The notes under the pieces: model-generated
Database searches by the model: none
Seen by the model: only the letters and a program-made list of their open reading frames with translations
Told to the model about the DNA's origin: nothing
Assembly: GCF_003994415.1 (NCBI RefSeq)
Contig: NZ_CP034689.1
Span: 4,340,001-4,404,000 of the forward strand
DNA length: 64,000 bases
Direction: 5' to 3'
Origin: Achromobacter spanius
Lineage (GTDB): Bacteria; Pseudomonadota; Gammaproteobacteria; Burkholderiales; Burkholderiaceae_B
Program-made: the position numbers and the translations under genes
Part shown: positions 17,103-26,019 of the stretch, in pieces
How the letters are laid out: the number at the start of each line of letters is the position of its first letter
How positions within the stretch are numbered: the stretch's first letter is position 1

Positions 17103-18284
17103 TTAAATGCGCTCGAAAATGGCCGCGATGCCCTGCCCGCCGCCGATGCACATCGTCACCAGCGCGTAGCGTCCGCCCACGCGCTGCAGTTCGTGCAGGG
17201 CCTTGACGGTGATGATCGCGCCGGTGGCGCCAATGGGGTGGCCCAGGCCGATGCCGCTACCGTTGGGGTTGACCTTAGCCGGGTCCAGCTTCAGTTCGCG
17301 CGACACGGCGCAGGCTTGCGCGGCAAAGGCTTCGTTGGCTTCGATGACGTCCAGTTGGTCCACCGTCAGCCCGGCGCGCTTGAGCGCGGCCTGCGTGGCC
17401 GGCACCGGCCCGATGCCCATGATGTCCGGGTCCACGCCCGAATGCGCGTACGCCACCAGGCGCGCCAGCGGCTTGACGCCACGCTTGGCGGCCACCGAGG
17501 CGTTCATCAGCACCACGGCGCCCGCGCCGTCGTTCAGGCCCGACGCATTGCCTGCCGTGACGGTGCCGTTTTCTTTCTTGAACACGGGCTTGAGCGCGGC
17601 CATGGTGTCGGCCGAGACGTCGCGGCGCACGTGCTCGTCGGTGTCGAACACGACTTCGCCCTTGCGTGTCTTCAACACCACCGGCACGATCTGGTCGCGG
17701 AAATAGCCGGCGTCAATGGCGGCAGCCGCGCGGCGATGCGATTCCACGGCCAACATGTCCTGATCTTGCCGGCTGATGCCGAACTTGGCCGCCACGTTTT
17801 CGGCGGTAACGCCCATGTGCATGCGGCCAAAGGGGTCGGACAAGGCGCCGGTCATCATGTCCAGCATGGTGCTGTCACCCATGCGGGCGCCCCAGCGTTG
17901 CGAGGGCACGATGTACGGGGCGCGGCTCATGCTTTCGGCGCCCGCGCCGATGGCGATGTCGGCATCGCCCAACATGATGGTTTGCGCGGCGGACACAATG
18001 GCCTGCAGGCCCGAGCCGCACAGGCGGTTGACGTTGAAGGCTGGCGTTTCCTTGGCGATGCCGGCATTCATGGCCGCCACGCGCGACAAATACATGTCGC
18101 GCGGTTCAGTGTTGATGACGTGGCCCACCGCAACGTGGCCGACCTCGTCGCCCTTGACGGCGGCGCGTTCCAGCGCGGCCCGGATGACGGTGGCGCCCAG
18201 GTCGCAGGGCGGCACGTCTTTCAGCGCGCCGCCGAAGTCGCCAATGGCGCTGCGGACTGCCGATGCGACGATGACTTCATTCAT
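17103..18284 (-). CDS. Acetyl-CoA C-acyltransferase (thiolase)
   Basis: Thiolase of 393 residues, the standard length. The catalytic residues are all visible: Cys89 in NRLCGSGLQ, His349 in GHPIGATGA and Cys379 in CIGGGQG. It cleaves a 3-ketoacyl-CoA to acetyl-CoA plus a shortened acyl-CoA, or runs in reverse to form acetoacetyl-CoA. The start has AAGGAGG upstream. It follows the enoyl-CoA hydratase gene by 53 nt in one operon, facing two acyl-CoA dehydrogenase genes. This places it as the last step of a beta-oxidation-like route. Confidence 0.95.
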   Translation of the reverse strand: MNEVIVASAVRSAIGDFGGALKDVPPCDLGATVIRAALERAAVKGDEVGHVAVGHVINTEPRDMYLSRVAAMNAGIAKETPAFNVNRLCGSGLQAIVSAAQTIMLGDADIAIGAGAESMSRAPYIVPSQRWGARMGDSTMLDMMTGALSDPFGRMHMGVTAENVAAKFGISRQDQDMLAVESHRRAAAAIDAGYFRDQIVPVVLKTRKGEVVFDTDEHVRRDVSADTMAALKPVFKKENGTVTAGNASGLNDGAGAVVLMNASVAAKRGVKPLARLVAYAHSGVDPDIMGIGPVPATQAALKRAGLTVDQLDVIEANEAFAAQACAVSRELKLDPAKVNPNGSGIGLGHPIGATGAIITVKALHELQRVGGRYALVTMCIGGGQGIAAIFERI

Positions 18285-18337
18285 GGTGTTTCCTCCTTGT
18301 GGTGTTTTCCATGCGATGTTTCCATCATACTGCCGGC

Positions 18338-19123
18338 CTAGCGCCGCCGCGCCGCGAGGAATTGGGCGACGGCATCGGCGTGCGCGTCGGTCTTGTGGGC
18401 CAGCGCCTGATAAGCCGCCGACAGTTCCAGCAAGGCGTCCAGCCGAGCATGCTGGCTTTCACGCAAAAGCCGCTTGGTCAGGCGCACGGCCTGGGGCGAA
18501 TTGGCCGCCATGCGTCCCGCCAGCGCGCGCGCCGCGGGCAACAGTTCCACGGCCGGCACCACGCGCGACACCAGGCCCCATTCCAGCGCGGTGGCCGCGC
18601 TGATGGCGTCACCGGTGAACGACATTTCGGCGGCGCGCGCCATGCCGATCAGGCGCGGCAGAAACCAGGCGCCGCCGTCCCCCGGAATGATGCCCAGCTT
18701 GACGAAGCTTTCGGCAAACGTGGCGGCCTCCGATGCAATACGCACGTCACACATGCAGGCCAGGTCGCAGCCCGCGCCGATGGCTGGCCCGTTCACGGCC
18801 GCAATCGTCGGCACCTCCAGCGCATGCAGCGCCAGCGGCAGGCGTTGTATGCCGTGCCGGTATTCCTGGCGCAATTCCACGCTGCCCACCTCGGGGCCGA
18901 TCTGCCGCTGCATCTCGTTGATGTTGCCGCCTGAGGAAAACGCCTTGCCCGCCGCCGTCAGGATCAGCACGCGCACGGCCGGGTCGCGTTCGATGCGCGC
19001 GAACACGGCCAGCATCTGGTCCACGATGTCGCTACCGGTAAGTGCGTTGCGCGTGGCCGGGTCGTCCAGCGTCAGCGTGGCCACGCCGTCGGCGTCCAGC
19101 TCGAAATGCACGAGTTCCGTCAT
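18338..19123 (-). CDS. Enoyl-CoA hydratase
   Basis: Crotonase-family protein of 261 residues. Key segments are GKAFSSGGNINEMQ, GPAIGAGCDLACMCDVRIASEAATFAES and LGIIPGDGGAWFLPRLIG; the last carries the glutamate-loop region, here with GDGG. It begins at 19123 with CAGGAG upstream. It is first in the operon with the thiolase and is divergent from two acyl-CoA dehydrogenases. It probably hydrates the enoyl-CoA made by those enzymes. No 3-hydroxyacyl-CoA dehydrogenase is encoded in this cluster. Confidence 0.92.
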   Translation of the reverse strand: MTELVHFELDADGVATLTLDDPATRNALTGSDIVDQMLAVFARIERDPAVRVLILTAAGKAFSSGGNINEMQRQIGPEVGSVELRQEYRHGIQRLPLALHALEVPTIAAVNGPAIGAGCDLACMCDVRIASEAATFAESFVKLGIIPGDGGAWFLPRLIGMARAAEMSFTGDAISAATALEWGLVSRVVPAVELLPAARALAGRMAANSPQAVRLTKRLLRESQHARLDALLELSAAYQALAHKTDAHADAVAQFLAARRR

Positions 19124-19205
19124 GTTGTGCTCCTGAAATGAAAGTTCATGAATCGCCTGCGCGCGCAGCGGCGAAAGCACCAGCGTAGGCCCCGCGCCTG
19201 GGCAT

Positions 19206-19274
19206 CGTCCAATATTAGTTTTGGGCGTGGTGATACATAGCCAGTATCAAAAACCCTGAAAATAATATTGGACG
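19206..19274. promoter_or_regulatory. Nested inverted repeats with LysR-type box
   Basis: The outer arms CGTCCAATATTA (19206-19217) and TAATATTGGACG (19263-19274) are exactly complementary. Inside them TGATAC and GTATCA (19231-19236 and 19244-19249) form ATAC-N7-GTAT, the classic T-N11-A LysR site. The element sits in the divergent promoter of the hydratase-thiolase and dehydrogenase operons. The LysR protein encoded at 21619 is the obvious candidate. Confidence 0.7.
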
Positions 19275-19346
19275 CCTGTCTGCACGCTCAGTGATAGTGG
19301 TTCGATACGCCCGCCTTGGGCATGCCTACCCTTTCGGTTCACCGCC

Positions 19347-20504
19347 ATGATCGATACGCTGGAACTGAGCACCATCCCTTGCGCCGACGAAGCCTTGCGC
19401 GCTGAGGTTCGCGGGTTTCTGGCGGACACGCTGGACGGCCTGGAGCCGGACGAACGCGCGCGTTCCTGGATGGGGTTCGACGCCGGCTTCAGCCGCCAGC
19501 TGGCCGCGCGCGGGTGGCTCGGCCTGACGTTGCCGCGCGAATACGGCGGCGCCGAGCGCGGCCACTTCGCGCGCTTCGTGCTGTCGGAAGAGCTTTTGGG
19601 CGCGGGGGCACCGGTGTCGGCGCACTGGATCGCCGACCGCCAAAGCGCACCCTTGATCCTGAAATACGGCTCGGCCGAGCAACGGGCGTTCTACCTGCCG
19701 CGCATCTGCCGCGCCGACGCCTTTTTCTGCATCGGCATGAGCGAACCCGGCGCGGGTTCCGACCTGGCGGGCATCCGCACACGGGCGGACCCTATCAACA
19801 CGGAACGCGGCGGCTGGCGCTTGAACGGTGGCAAGATCTGGACCACCAACGCGCACCGCTCGCACTACATGATTGCGCTGGTTCGCACGTCGGGCACCGC
19901 CGAAGACCGGCATCAGGGCTTGTCGCAACTAATTGTGGACTTGTCGTTGCCCGGCGTGACCGTGCGCCCCATTCAAGACCTGACGGGCGACGCGCATTTT
20001 TCGGAAGTGTTCTTCGACAACGTCGAACTCCCCGCCGACGCGCTCATCGGCGCGGAAGGCGCGGGCTGGGCGCAGGTGAACGCGGAACTGGCTTTCGAGC
20101 GCAGCGGCCCCGAGCGCCTGTATTCCAGCATTGCGCTGCTGGAATGCTGGTTGACGCATTGCCGCGGCCTGTCGGACAACGCCGCCAACCGCGCCACGCT
20201 GGGCGCCATCCTGTCGCAGATGGCGGTGCTGCGCGCGATGTCGCTGGCGGTGGCGGGCAAGCTGGCGGCCGGCGAAAGCCCGGCCACCGAGGCCGCGTTG
20301 GTGAAAGACCTGGGCACGGAACTGGAACAGCAGATTCCACGGCTGATCGGCGATGCGCTGGGCCGCCAGCCTGATGTGCCGCCGCCCTTGCCGCTGCTGC
20401 ACACGCTGACCTACCTGGAACAGATTGCCCCCACCTTTTCCTTGCGCGGCGGCACGCGCGAAATTCTGCGCGGCATCATCGCGCGCGGCCTTGGCCTTCG
20501 ATAA
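19347..20504 (+). CDS. Acyl-CoA dehydrogenase
   Basis: FAD-dependent acyl-CoA dehydrogenase of 385 residues. It shows FFCIGMSEPGAGSDLAGIRTRAD and GWRLNGGKIWTTNAHRSHYM for flavin and substrate binding, and ends in FSLRGGTREILRGIIARGLGLR. It is the first gene of the rightward operon and pairs with the dehydrogenase 17 nt downstream. With the divergent hydratase and thiolase it fits a dedicated acyl-CoA degradation pathway of unknown substrate. Confidence 0.92.
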   Translation: MIDTLELSTIPCADEALRAEVRGFLADTLDGLEPDERARSWMGFDAGFSRQLAARGWLGLTLPREYGGAERGHFARFVLSEELLGAGAPVSAHWIADRQSAPLILKYGSAEQRAFYLPRICRADAFFCIGMSEPGAGSDLAGIRTRADPINTERGGWRLNGGKIWTTNAHRSHYMIALVRTSGTAEDRHQGLSQLIVDLSLPGVTVRPIQDLTGDAHFSEVFFDNVELPADALIGAEGAGWAQVNAELAFERSGPERLYSSIALLECWLTHCRGLSDNAANRATLGAILSQMAVLRAMSLAVAGKLAAGESPATEAALVKDLGTELEQQIPRLIGDALGRQPDVPPPLPLLHTLTYLEQIAPTFSLRGGTREILRGIIARGLGLR

Positions 20505-20521
20505 GCAACCGGACGACTCAC

Positions 20522-21529
20522 ATGGACAACCTGCTTGGCGACGCCGCCGAACGCCTGTTCGCCCAAACCTGCACGCCTGCGCTGGTGCGCGCCGCCGAAC
20601 AAGGCTTGCCTGTTGATTCGGCATGGCAGGCCTGCGAGGACGCGGGCTACGCGGACGCGCTGGTGCCGGAATCGCAAGGCGGCGCCGGGCTGACGCTGGC
20701 CGACGCCCTGCCCGTGGCGCTGGCGGCGGGCCGCCACCTGTGCCCTTACCCCATCGCGCAGACGATGCTGGCGCGCGCCTGGCTGGCGGCTATGGGGCAG
20801 ACAGAGCAGGCGCGGCCGGCGGGCGCCATCGCCATCGCGCCTTTTGGCCTGGCTATTGATGGCAAACGCATCACGGGCATGAACGTGCCCTGGGTACGCG
20901 TGGCCGCCCACGTGCTGGCGCAGATCAACGGGCAGGCATGGCTGCTGCCCGTGGCGGCGGGCTGCATCCACCACAACGGCGTGCATGGATCGCTGGACGG
21001 CGAGGCGTCATGGGCGCTGGCGGATGCGCGATGCCTGGGCAGCGGACCCGCGTTGGACGCCCTGGCAGCCGTGGCCTATGCCGGTTTGATGGCCGGTGCG
21101 ATGGAACGGGTGCTGGACATGACGCTTGCGCACGCCAACACCCGCACGCAGTTCGGACGCGCCATCGGCCGCTTTCAAGCCGTGCAACAGCAAATCAGCG
21201 TGATGGCTGAACAGGTGTGGGCGGCTCGCATGGCCGCCCAGTTGGCATTCCAAGGCCGCGACGGGCTGCCGCAATCCATGCTGGCGGCCGTGGGCAAGGC
21301 GCGCGCCAGCCAGGCGGCGCCGCTGGTGGCCGACATCGCGCATGCCGTGCATGGCGCCATGGGGATCACGGCGGAATTCGACTTGCAGTTGGCCACGCGC
21401 CGCCTGCGCGACTGGCGTCTGGCCGCGGGATCGGAATCCTTCTGGCACGAGCGCATCGGCGCGCATGCGCTGGCAGGCAACGCCAGCGCGCTGGACACGG
21501 TGCGCACCACGCTGCAAGGCATGACCTAG
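20522..21529 (+). CDS. Acyl-CoA dehydrogenase family protein, partner subunit
   Basis: Shorter, divergent acyl-CoA dehydrogenase of 335 residues. The C-terminal domain is recognisable (LAHANTRTQFGRAIGRFQAVQQQISVMAEQVW and HAVHGAMGITAEFDLQLATRRLRDWRLAAG). The N-terminal half is poorly conserved. As with other tandem pairs, it may be a non-identical subunit of a heteromeric dehydrogenase. It lies 17 nt after the first dehydrogenase gene and 89 nt before the LysR gene. Confidence 0.88.
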   Translation: MDNLLGDAAERLFAQTCTPALVRAAEQGLPVDSAWQACEDAGYADALVPESQGGAGLTLADALPVALAAGRHLCPYPIAQTMLARAWLAAMGQTEQARPAGAIAIAPFGLAIDGKRITGMNVPWVRVAAHVLAQINGQAWLLPVAAGCIHHNGVHGSLDGEASWALADARCLGSGPALDALAAVAYAGLMAGAMERVLDMTLAHANTRTQFGRAIGRFQAVQQQISVMAEQVWAARMAAQLAFQGRDGLPQSMLAAVGKARASQAAPLVADIAHAVHGAMGITAEFDLQLATRRLRDWRLAAGSESFWHERIGAHALAGNASALDTVRTTLQGMT

Positions 21530-21618
21530 GTACCGTTGATACCGAAAGGCTTGTACGGATGGCGACGACGATAGCGTCCACGTATCATCGAAGGCCACCG
21601 CCGCCTTGGACCGCCCTC

Positions 21619-22524
21619 ATGGATTTCCGTCACCTGCAGCAATTCCTCGTGCTTGCCGACACGCTGAATTTTCACCGCGCGGCGGAAAAGCTGCATATGT
21701 CGCAGCCGCCGCTGTCGGTGTCGATCCGCAAGCTGGAAGAGAGCGTGGGCGTGCCGCTGTTCGTGCGCGGCCGCCAAGGCGTGCAACTGACCGAGGCCGG
21801 CCTGGCGGCGCTGGACGAAGCGCGCCGCGCCTTGTTCCATGCCGAGCAATTCCGGCTGGCTGCGCGGGCTGGCGCGGCGGGCGAAGGCGGCACGGTGCGC
21901 GTGGGCTTCGTGGGGTCCGCCACGCACGCCATCCTGCCGCGCGTGCTGCCGTTATTCCGCCAACGCTATCCGGGTGTGACGGTGGTGCTGCGCGAAGCCA
22001 CGTCCATCCGCATCATGCAGGACCTGGCTGACGACGCCCTGGAAGTCGGCATCGTGCGCGTGCCGGTGGCCATGGGCTCGAACGTGCGGCTTTCGCCCCT
22101 GACCACCGAACACTTTGTGCTGGCCGTGCCCAGGGGTCATGCCTTGGCGCGCCGAGGCCGCCTGCGGCTGGCTGACCTGGCCGACGAGGCCTTCATCATG
22201 TACACCGCAACCGAAGCCGCGGGCTTGCGCATGGCGGCCATCAATGCTTGCCAGTTGCGCGGCTTCACCCCTCGCATCACGCAAGAGGCGGTGCAGGTGC
22301 AAACCCTGTTGAGCCTGGTGGAAAGCGGCTTGGGAGTCGCCTTGGTTCCGGCCGGCGCCCGCCGCCATCCCAGCCCAAATGTGGTCACCAAGACACTGTC
22401 CGATTTTCCGGCCGATGCCTCGATCGGCATTTCCCTGGCCTGGAACCCAGCCACCGAGCGCAGCGCCGCGCGCAACCTGCGCGAATTGGCCGGCCACGCC
22501 TTCCGCCCCCGGCCAGTCAAATAA
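21619..22524 (+). CDS. LysR-family transcriptional regulator
   Basis: Regulator of 301 residues. The N-terminal helix-turn-helix (MDFRHLQQFLVLADTLNFHRAAEKLHMSQPPLSVSIRKLEE) is followed by a periplasmic-binding-protein-like effector domain. Similarity to the BenM/CatM branch is suggested by the QPPLS recognition region. The ATG at 21619 gives the canonical N-terminus; the much longer open frame upstream overlaps the dehydrogenase gene and was rejected. It likely acts at the ATAC-N7-GTAT box at 19233-19247. Confidence 0.93.
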   Translation: MDFRHLQQFLVLADTLNFHRAAEKLHMSQPPLSVSIRKLEESVGVPLFVRGRQGVQLTEAGLAALDEARRALFHAEQFRLAARAGAAGEGGTVRVGFVGSATHAILPRVLPLFRQRYPGVTVVLREATSIRIMQDLADDALEVGIVRVPVAMGSNVRLSPLTTEHFVLAVPRGHALARRGRLRLADLADEAFIMYTATEAAGLRMAAINACQLRGFTPRITQEAVQVQTLLSLVESGLGVALVPAGARRHPSPNVVTKTLSDFPADASIGISLAWNPATERSAARNLRELAGHAFRPRPVK

Positions 22525-22657
22525 GCGCGCCGCGCTTGCGGCAAGGTGGCCGGCAGGCTTAGGATGGAGCATGACCGCGCCGCGGCGCCCTGACCGTTAT
22601 CCCAGGGCGCAACGCGCGGTTCGCGGTTGAACCTTGTCAGCGATCCGGGAGCACATC

Positions 22658-23098
22658 GTGAAAACAGTGGCTGAGATTCTCAGGGAAAAGTCAGACCCTT
22701 CAGTGGTGACGGTTTCACCGGATTCCTCGGTGTTCGACGCCATCAAGACCATGGCCGAACGCGGCATCGGCGCCGTGGTGGTCGTGGAAGGGGAAACGGT
22801 GTTGGGCATGCTCTCCGAGCGCGACTATGCCCGCAAAGTCGTTCTACAGGATCGTTCATCGCGCAGCACCAAAGTGCGCGACATCATGACCGACTCGGTC
22901 TATTACGTGGGCCCCGCCGACACGCGGGAACACTGTATGGCCATGATGACCGAACGGCATTTTCGCCATCTGCCTGTCATCGAAAATCAAAAGCTCATCG
23001 GCCTGCTGTCCATCGGCGACTTGGTCAAGGACATCATGAGCGAACAGAAATTCATCATCCACGAACTGGAACGCTACATCAGCGGCGGCCACGCCTAG
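22658..23098 (+). CDS. CBS-domain protein
   Basis: Small cytoplasmic protein of 146 residues made of two CBS motifs (a Bateman module): about residues 8-63 (VTVSPDSSVFDAIKTMAERGIGAVVVVEG) and 75-135 (TDSVYYVGPADTREHCMAMMTERHFRHLPVIE). Such modules bind adenine nucleotides such as AMP, ATP or NADH and sense energy state. The GTG at 22658 has GGGAG at proper spacing and gives MKTVAEILREKSD. A TTG 24 bases upstream is also open. It stands alone and is convergent with the TauE gene. Confidence 0.9.
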   Translation: MKTVAEILREKSDPSVVTVSPDSSVFDAIKTMAERGIGAVVVVEGETVLGMLSERDYARKVVLQDRSSRSTKVRDIMTDSVYYVGPADTREHCMAMMTERHFRHLPVIENQKLIGLLSIGDLVKDIMSEQKFIIHELERYISGGHA

Positions 23099-23129
23099 GG
23101 CAGGCGCTTGGCCGACACGACGCTGGCGG

Positions 23130-23894
23130 CTAGCCCGCCGCCAGTATCCGCGCCGCCGGCACGATCAGGCCCATGCCGGCCGCCAGCAACAGCACGAACA
23201 CCATGCGCTTGACGGTCTTCATTGAACCGGCCGTGCTGAAGCGCCGTGCCGCCCAGGTCACGGCGATCACGACGGGCAAGGCATACACGCTGAGCCAGAA
23301 TGACGAGGCCTCGAATTCGCCCTGCCCCGTCACCAGCGTCAGGCGCACCACGGCATTCAGCGAAAACAGCACCAGCAGGCTGTTGCGGATGGACGCCAAG
23401 GGCAGGGGCTGGCGGTACAGGTGATACACCATCGGCGGCCCGGCGCTGGAGAACAAGCCGCCCAATACCCCGGATATGCCACCAAAGAACCAGAAGGACG
23501 CTTTGGACGACAGGCGTTCCAACGGCTTGGCGCGCGCCACCAGCAGCACCGCGCAGGCCAGGATCGTGACGCCCAGCAGCAACTGCAACACTACCGTCAT
23601 TGACCCGCTGATCCAGGTCAACGCGGCAACACCCACGCCCACGCCAACGAAGCTGGCGATCATGGCGGGCCGCATCAGCGCCCAGTTCACTTGCGGCTTG
23701 ACGCGCGCCAGCGTGACGGCGGCATTCACCAGCGACAACACGCTGACCACATTGGCCACTTCGGCCACCGAAGCCAATTGGAATACGCCGGACAGGCCCA
23801 AGAGCACGAGTCCGAAGGCAAAGCCGGTCATGGTCTGGGCATAAGTGGCAAGCGCCACGCAGGCCAGGAACAGCAAGTGATGGGAAATGCTCAT
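23130..23894 (-). CDS. Sulfite exporter TauE/SafE family permease
   Basis: Integral membrane protein of 254 residues with about seven to eight hydrophobic segments, in the TauE/SafE (DUF81) family. It begins MSISHHLLFLACVALATYAQTMTGFAFGLVLLG, which carries the family's first conserved repeat. A second repeat is FFGGISGVLGGLFSSAGPPMVYHLY. Family members move sulfite, sulfoacetate or other organic anions. No substrate clue is present in the neighbourhood. Confidence 0.9.
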   Translation of the reverse strand: MSISHHLLFLACVALATYAQTMTGFAFGLVLLGLSGVFQLASVAEVANVVSVLSLVNAAVTLARVKPQVNWALMRPAMIASFVGVGVGVAALTWISGSMTVVLQLLLGVTILACAVLLVARAKPLERLSSKASFWFFGGISGVLGGLFSSAGPPMVYHLYRQPLPLASIRNSLLVLFSLNAVVRLTLVTGQGEFEASSFWLSVYALPVVIAVTWAARRFSTAGSMKTVKRMVFVLLLAAGMGLIVPAARILAAG

Positions 23895-24115
23895 GCAAAG
23901 GGGCTGGGGTTAGTCGCGGCGATGATATCACCCGGGAATCAGTCTCTTGGGGTGAGGGCCGCGGGCCAAAGGGGCTGCGACCTGGGGCGTGATCGTCAAC
24001 GGCGGGCACATATTGTCACAACCGGAAGCGCACCCGCACCCCGCGAGCGATGCCCTGCCGCTATCCTTCCCGCCCTGTCCCCCTGTCCGCCTTGCCCCGG
24101 CCAACCCCGCACAGA

Positions 24116-25003
24116 ATGACGCCCCACCACACCACGATCAACACGGTCACGCTGACCTGCTCGACTTGCGGCAGCGCGCAATTCACCAAGCTTGCCCCCA
24201 ACGAATATCGCTGCAACCACTGCCACGCGCTGACGCTGGTGGCGGACGATGTCGCCCAGCGGCTGGAGAAAATCCTGGCGGGCATGCAGCGGCCGGCCCA
24301 CACAGCCGCGATCAAGCCCCGCGCGTTGGCGGCCATCGCACTGGTGGTGGCGGCGGCGGTGGCCATCCCGCTGGTGGCGTCGCTGCTGACCTCAAACCGC
24401 CCATCGGCGCCCTACCGCGCGCAACCCGCCACGCCACCTATCAACGCCACCAAGGTCAAGCTGACGGACGTGCGCGAAGTGCAGACGCGCGGGCGCAAGC
24501 AGTTGGTGATGGTCATGCGCAACGAAACCGGCCGGAAGATCGACCCGCCCCGCGTCACGGCGACCTTCTACCAGGGCGAGCTGACGCTGTCGTCCGCGTC
24601 GGCCTCGCCGTCGGCGCGCTCGTTGCAGCCAGGCGAATACGTGCCCGTGCTGATCTCGGTGCCAGACAAGGCCTACACGCGTTACACGCTTGAGGTCGCC
24701 ACGCCATCGGCCGCGCGCGGCAAGAACAACAAGGTGGCGCCCAGCAGGGTGCAACTGGTGAAAAACGACGGCGCCTACCGTCTGGTGGGCCTGGTGAAAA
24801 ACGAGGGCGACGCGCAGGCCGGCAGCACGCAGATCACCGTCATGCTTTACGGCGAAGACGGCACGATGATCGGCACCGGCAACGGCTACGCCACGGCCAA
24901 CCCGCTGGCGCCCGGCGCGCTGACGGCGTTCGACGTGCGCTGTGAAATGCTTGCCGACGGCAAGGTCGCGTCCTACGACTACATGGTGCAAAGTGAAAGC
25001 TGA
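24116..25003 (+). CDS. Zinc-ribbon membrane protein with FxLYD-like C-terminal domain
   Basis: Protein of 295 residues with no named function. A zinc ribbon is formed by Cys15/Cys18 (CSTC) and Cys33/Cys36 (CNHC). A single membrane helix follows at about 70-91, then an extracytoplasmic part. The last third (RLVGLVKNEGDAQAGSTQITVMLYGEDGTMIG) looks like an FxLYD-type beta-sandwich. The ATG at 24116 places the zinc ribbon near the N-terminus. The next gene starts before this one ends and encodes a similar C-terminal domain. A sensor or envelope-stress role is possible but unproven. Confidence 0.7.
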   Translation: MTPHHTTINTVTLTCSTCGSAQFTKLAPNEYRCNHCHALTLVADDVAQRLEKILAGMQRPAHTAAIKPRALAAIALVVAAAVAIPLVASLLTSNRPSAPYRAQPATPPINATKVKLTDVREVQTRGRKQLVMVMRNETGRKIDPPRVTATFYQGELTLSSASASPSARSLQPGEYVPVLISVPDKAYTRYTLEVATPSAARGKNNKVAPSRVQLVKNDGAYRLVGLVKNEGDAQAGSTQITVMLYGEDGTMIGTGNGYATANPLAPGALTAFDVRCEMLADGKVASYDYMVQSES

Positions 25004-25829
25004 TCGTTGCGGCGCGTTGCCGCTGTCCTGGCCGGCCAGGGCCATATGGGTGCTGATGATGGGGACGGCCGCCCAGGCTTGCGCCAACGCGGAGCCCCCC
25101 GATGAGGCCGCTTCCGCCTCCCGCATCGTGCGGGTCAGTCCGGCCGATGTGCGGGTGATCGACCATGTGCGCCTGACCACCGAAGAACTGTTGGACCCCA
25201 GCTTTGCGCTGTTCGATAACAACGCGCTGACCCTGTCCACGCCACGCCGCCTGCTCGATGAAATCGACCGCCCGCTGCTGTATGCGGAAGTCGTCAACAC
25301 CAGCCCGGACTACGTGGCCCTGTCGCCCAAGGCGCAGATCACCGTGTTCGATGGCTCGACTCCGCTGAAGGTACGGCAGGACTGGACGCTACCCGCCTAT
25401 CTGTATCCCGGAGAGCGCGTGCCGGTGGCGCTGGTGGGCGGCAATTACGAACGCTATACCGAGGTCAAGACCGACTGGCTACCCGCCAAGCGCGCCGCCC
25501 TGCCCGGCCCCCGGCCCAAGCTGGACATCAGCGTGGACAACACCGAGGCCGGCGTCGGCACCGGCACGCTGAATTTCAGCTACCGCTACCGTTACAAGTA
25601 CGTCACCGTGACGGGCCGCGTGCGCAATGACGACCAGGCGGAAGTGAACAGCGTGCGAGTCTGGGTCAGCCTGTATGACGCCCAGGACAGGCTCAGCGGC
25701 GCCACCTTCAAGGAACTGCGCCTGCCCAAGCTGCAACCGGGCGAGAGCGCCCCGTTCGAGGTCGTCGTCAAGCAGCACGGCGGGAATTTTGCACGGGTGG
25801 GCGTGGTGTACGACGTCGCGACGCGCTAG
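24993..25829 (+). CDS. Secreted FxLYD-like hypothetical protein
   Basis: Hypothetical protein of about 278 residues. If it starts at the GTG at 24993, its first 30 residues form a signal peptide ending near AQACANA before EPPDEA. The C-terminal part (YVTVTGRVRNDDQAEVNSVRVWVSLYDAQDRLSG, then KLQPGESAPFEVVV) resembles the domain at the end of the upstream gene, so the two may derive from duplication. It overlaps that gene by 11 nt, consistent with coupling. The start is uncertain; an ATG at 25054 would lose most of the signal peptide. Confidence 0.65.
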   Translation: MKADRCGALPLSWPARAIWVLMMGTAAQACANAEPPDEAASASRIVRVSPADVRVIDHVRLTTEELLDPSFALFDNNALTLSTPRRLLDEIDRPLLYAEVVNTSPDYVALSPKAQITVFDGSTPLKVRQDWTLPAYLYPGERVPVALVGGNYERYTEVKTDWLPAKRAALPGPRPKLDISVDNTEAGVGTGTLNFSYRYRYKYVTVTGRVRNDDQAEVNSVRVWVSLYDAQDRLSGATFKELRLPKLQPGESAPFEVVVKQHGGNFARVGVVYDVATR

Positions 25830-25920
25830 CCGGCGTCTGTGCCGGCCTCTGTGCCCGACCTGCCCGGGCCCAGCGTGGCCCCACCCCCGCGTCTCCGCAA
25901 CGCAACAGCTATCGGCTCAG

Positions 25921-25941
25921 GTCTTATATAAGATATAAGAC
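25921..25941. promoter_or_regulatory. 21-bp palindromic operator upstream of acnB
   Basis: GTCTTATAT and ATATAAGAC are 9-bp perfect arms around a central AAG. The same 21 bp recurs upstream of acnA at 39167-39187. It lies 79 bases before the acnB start codon and is probably bound by a common regulator not encoded in this window. Confidence 0.85.
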
Positions 25942-26019
25942 ATTTGCTAGTGCCTTCTGTTGCCTCTACAATTCCGCCCGACAACCCTTCTTCCAACCCG
26001 ACTTTTGAGCAGGCCTCAC

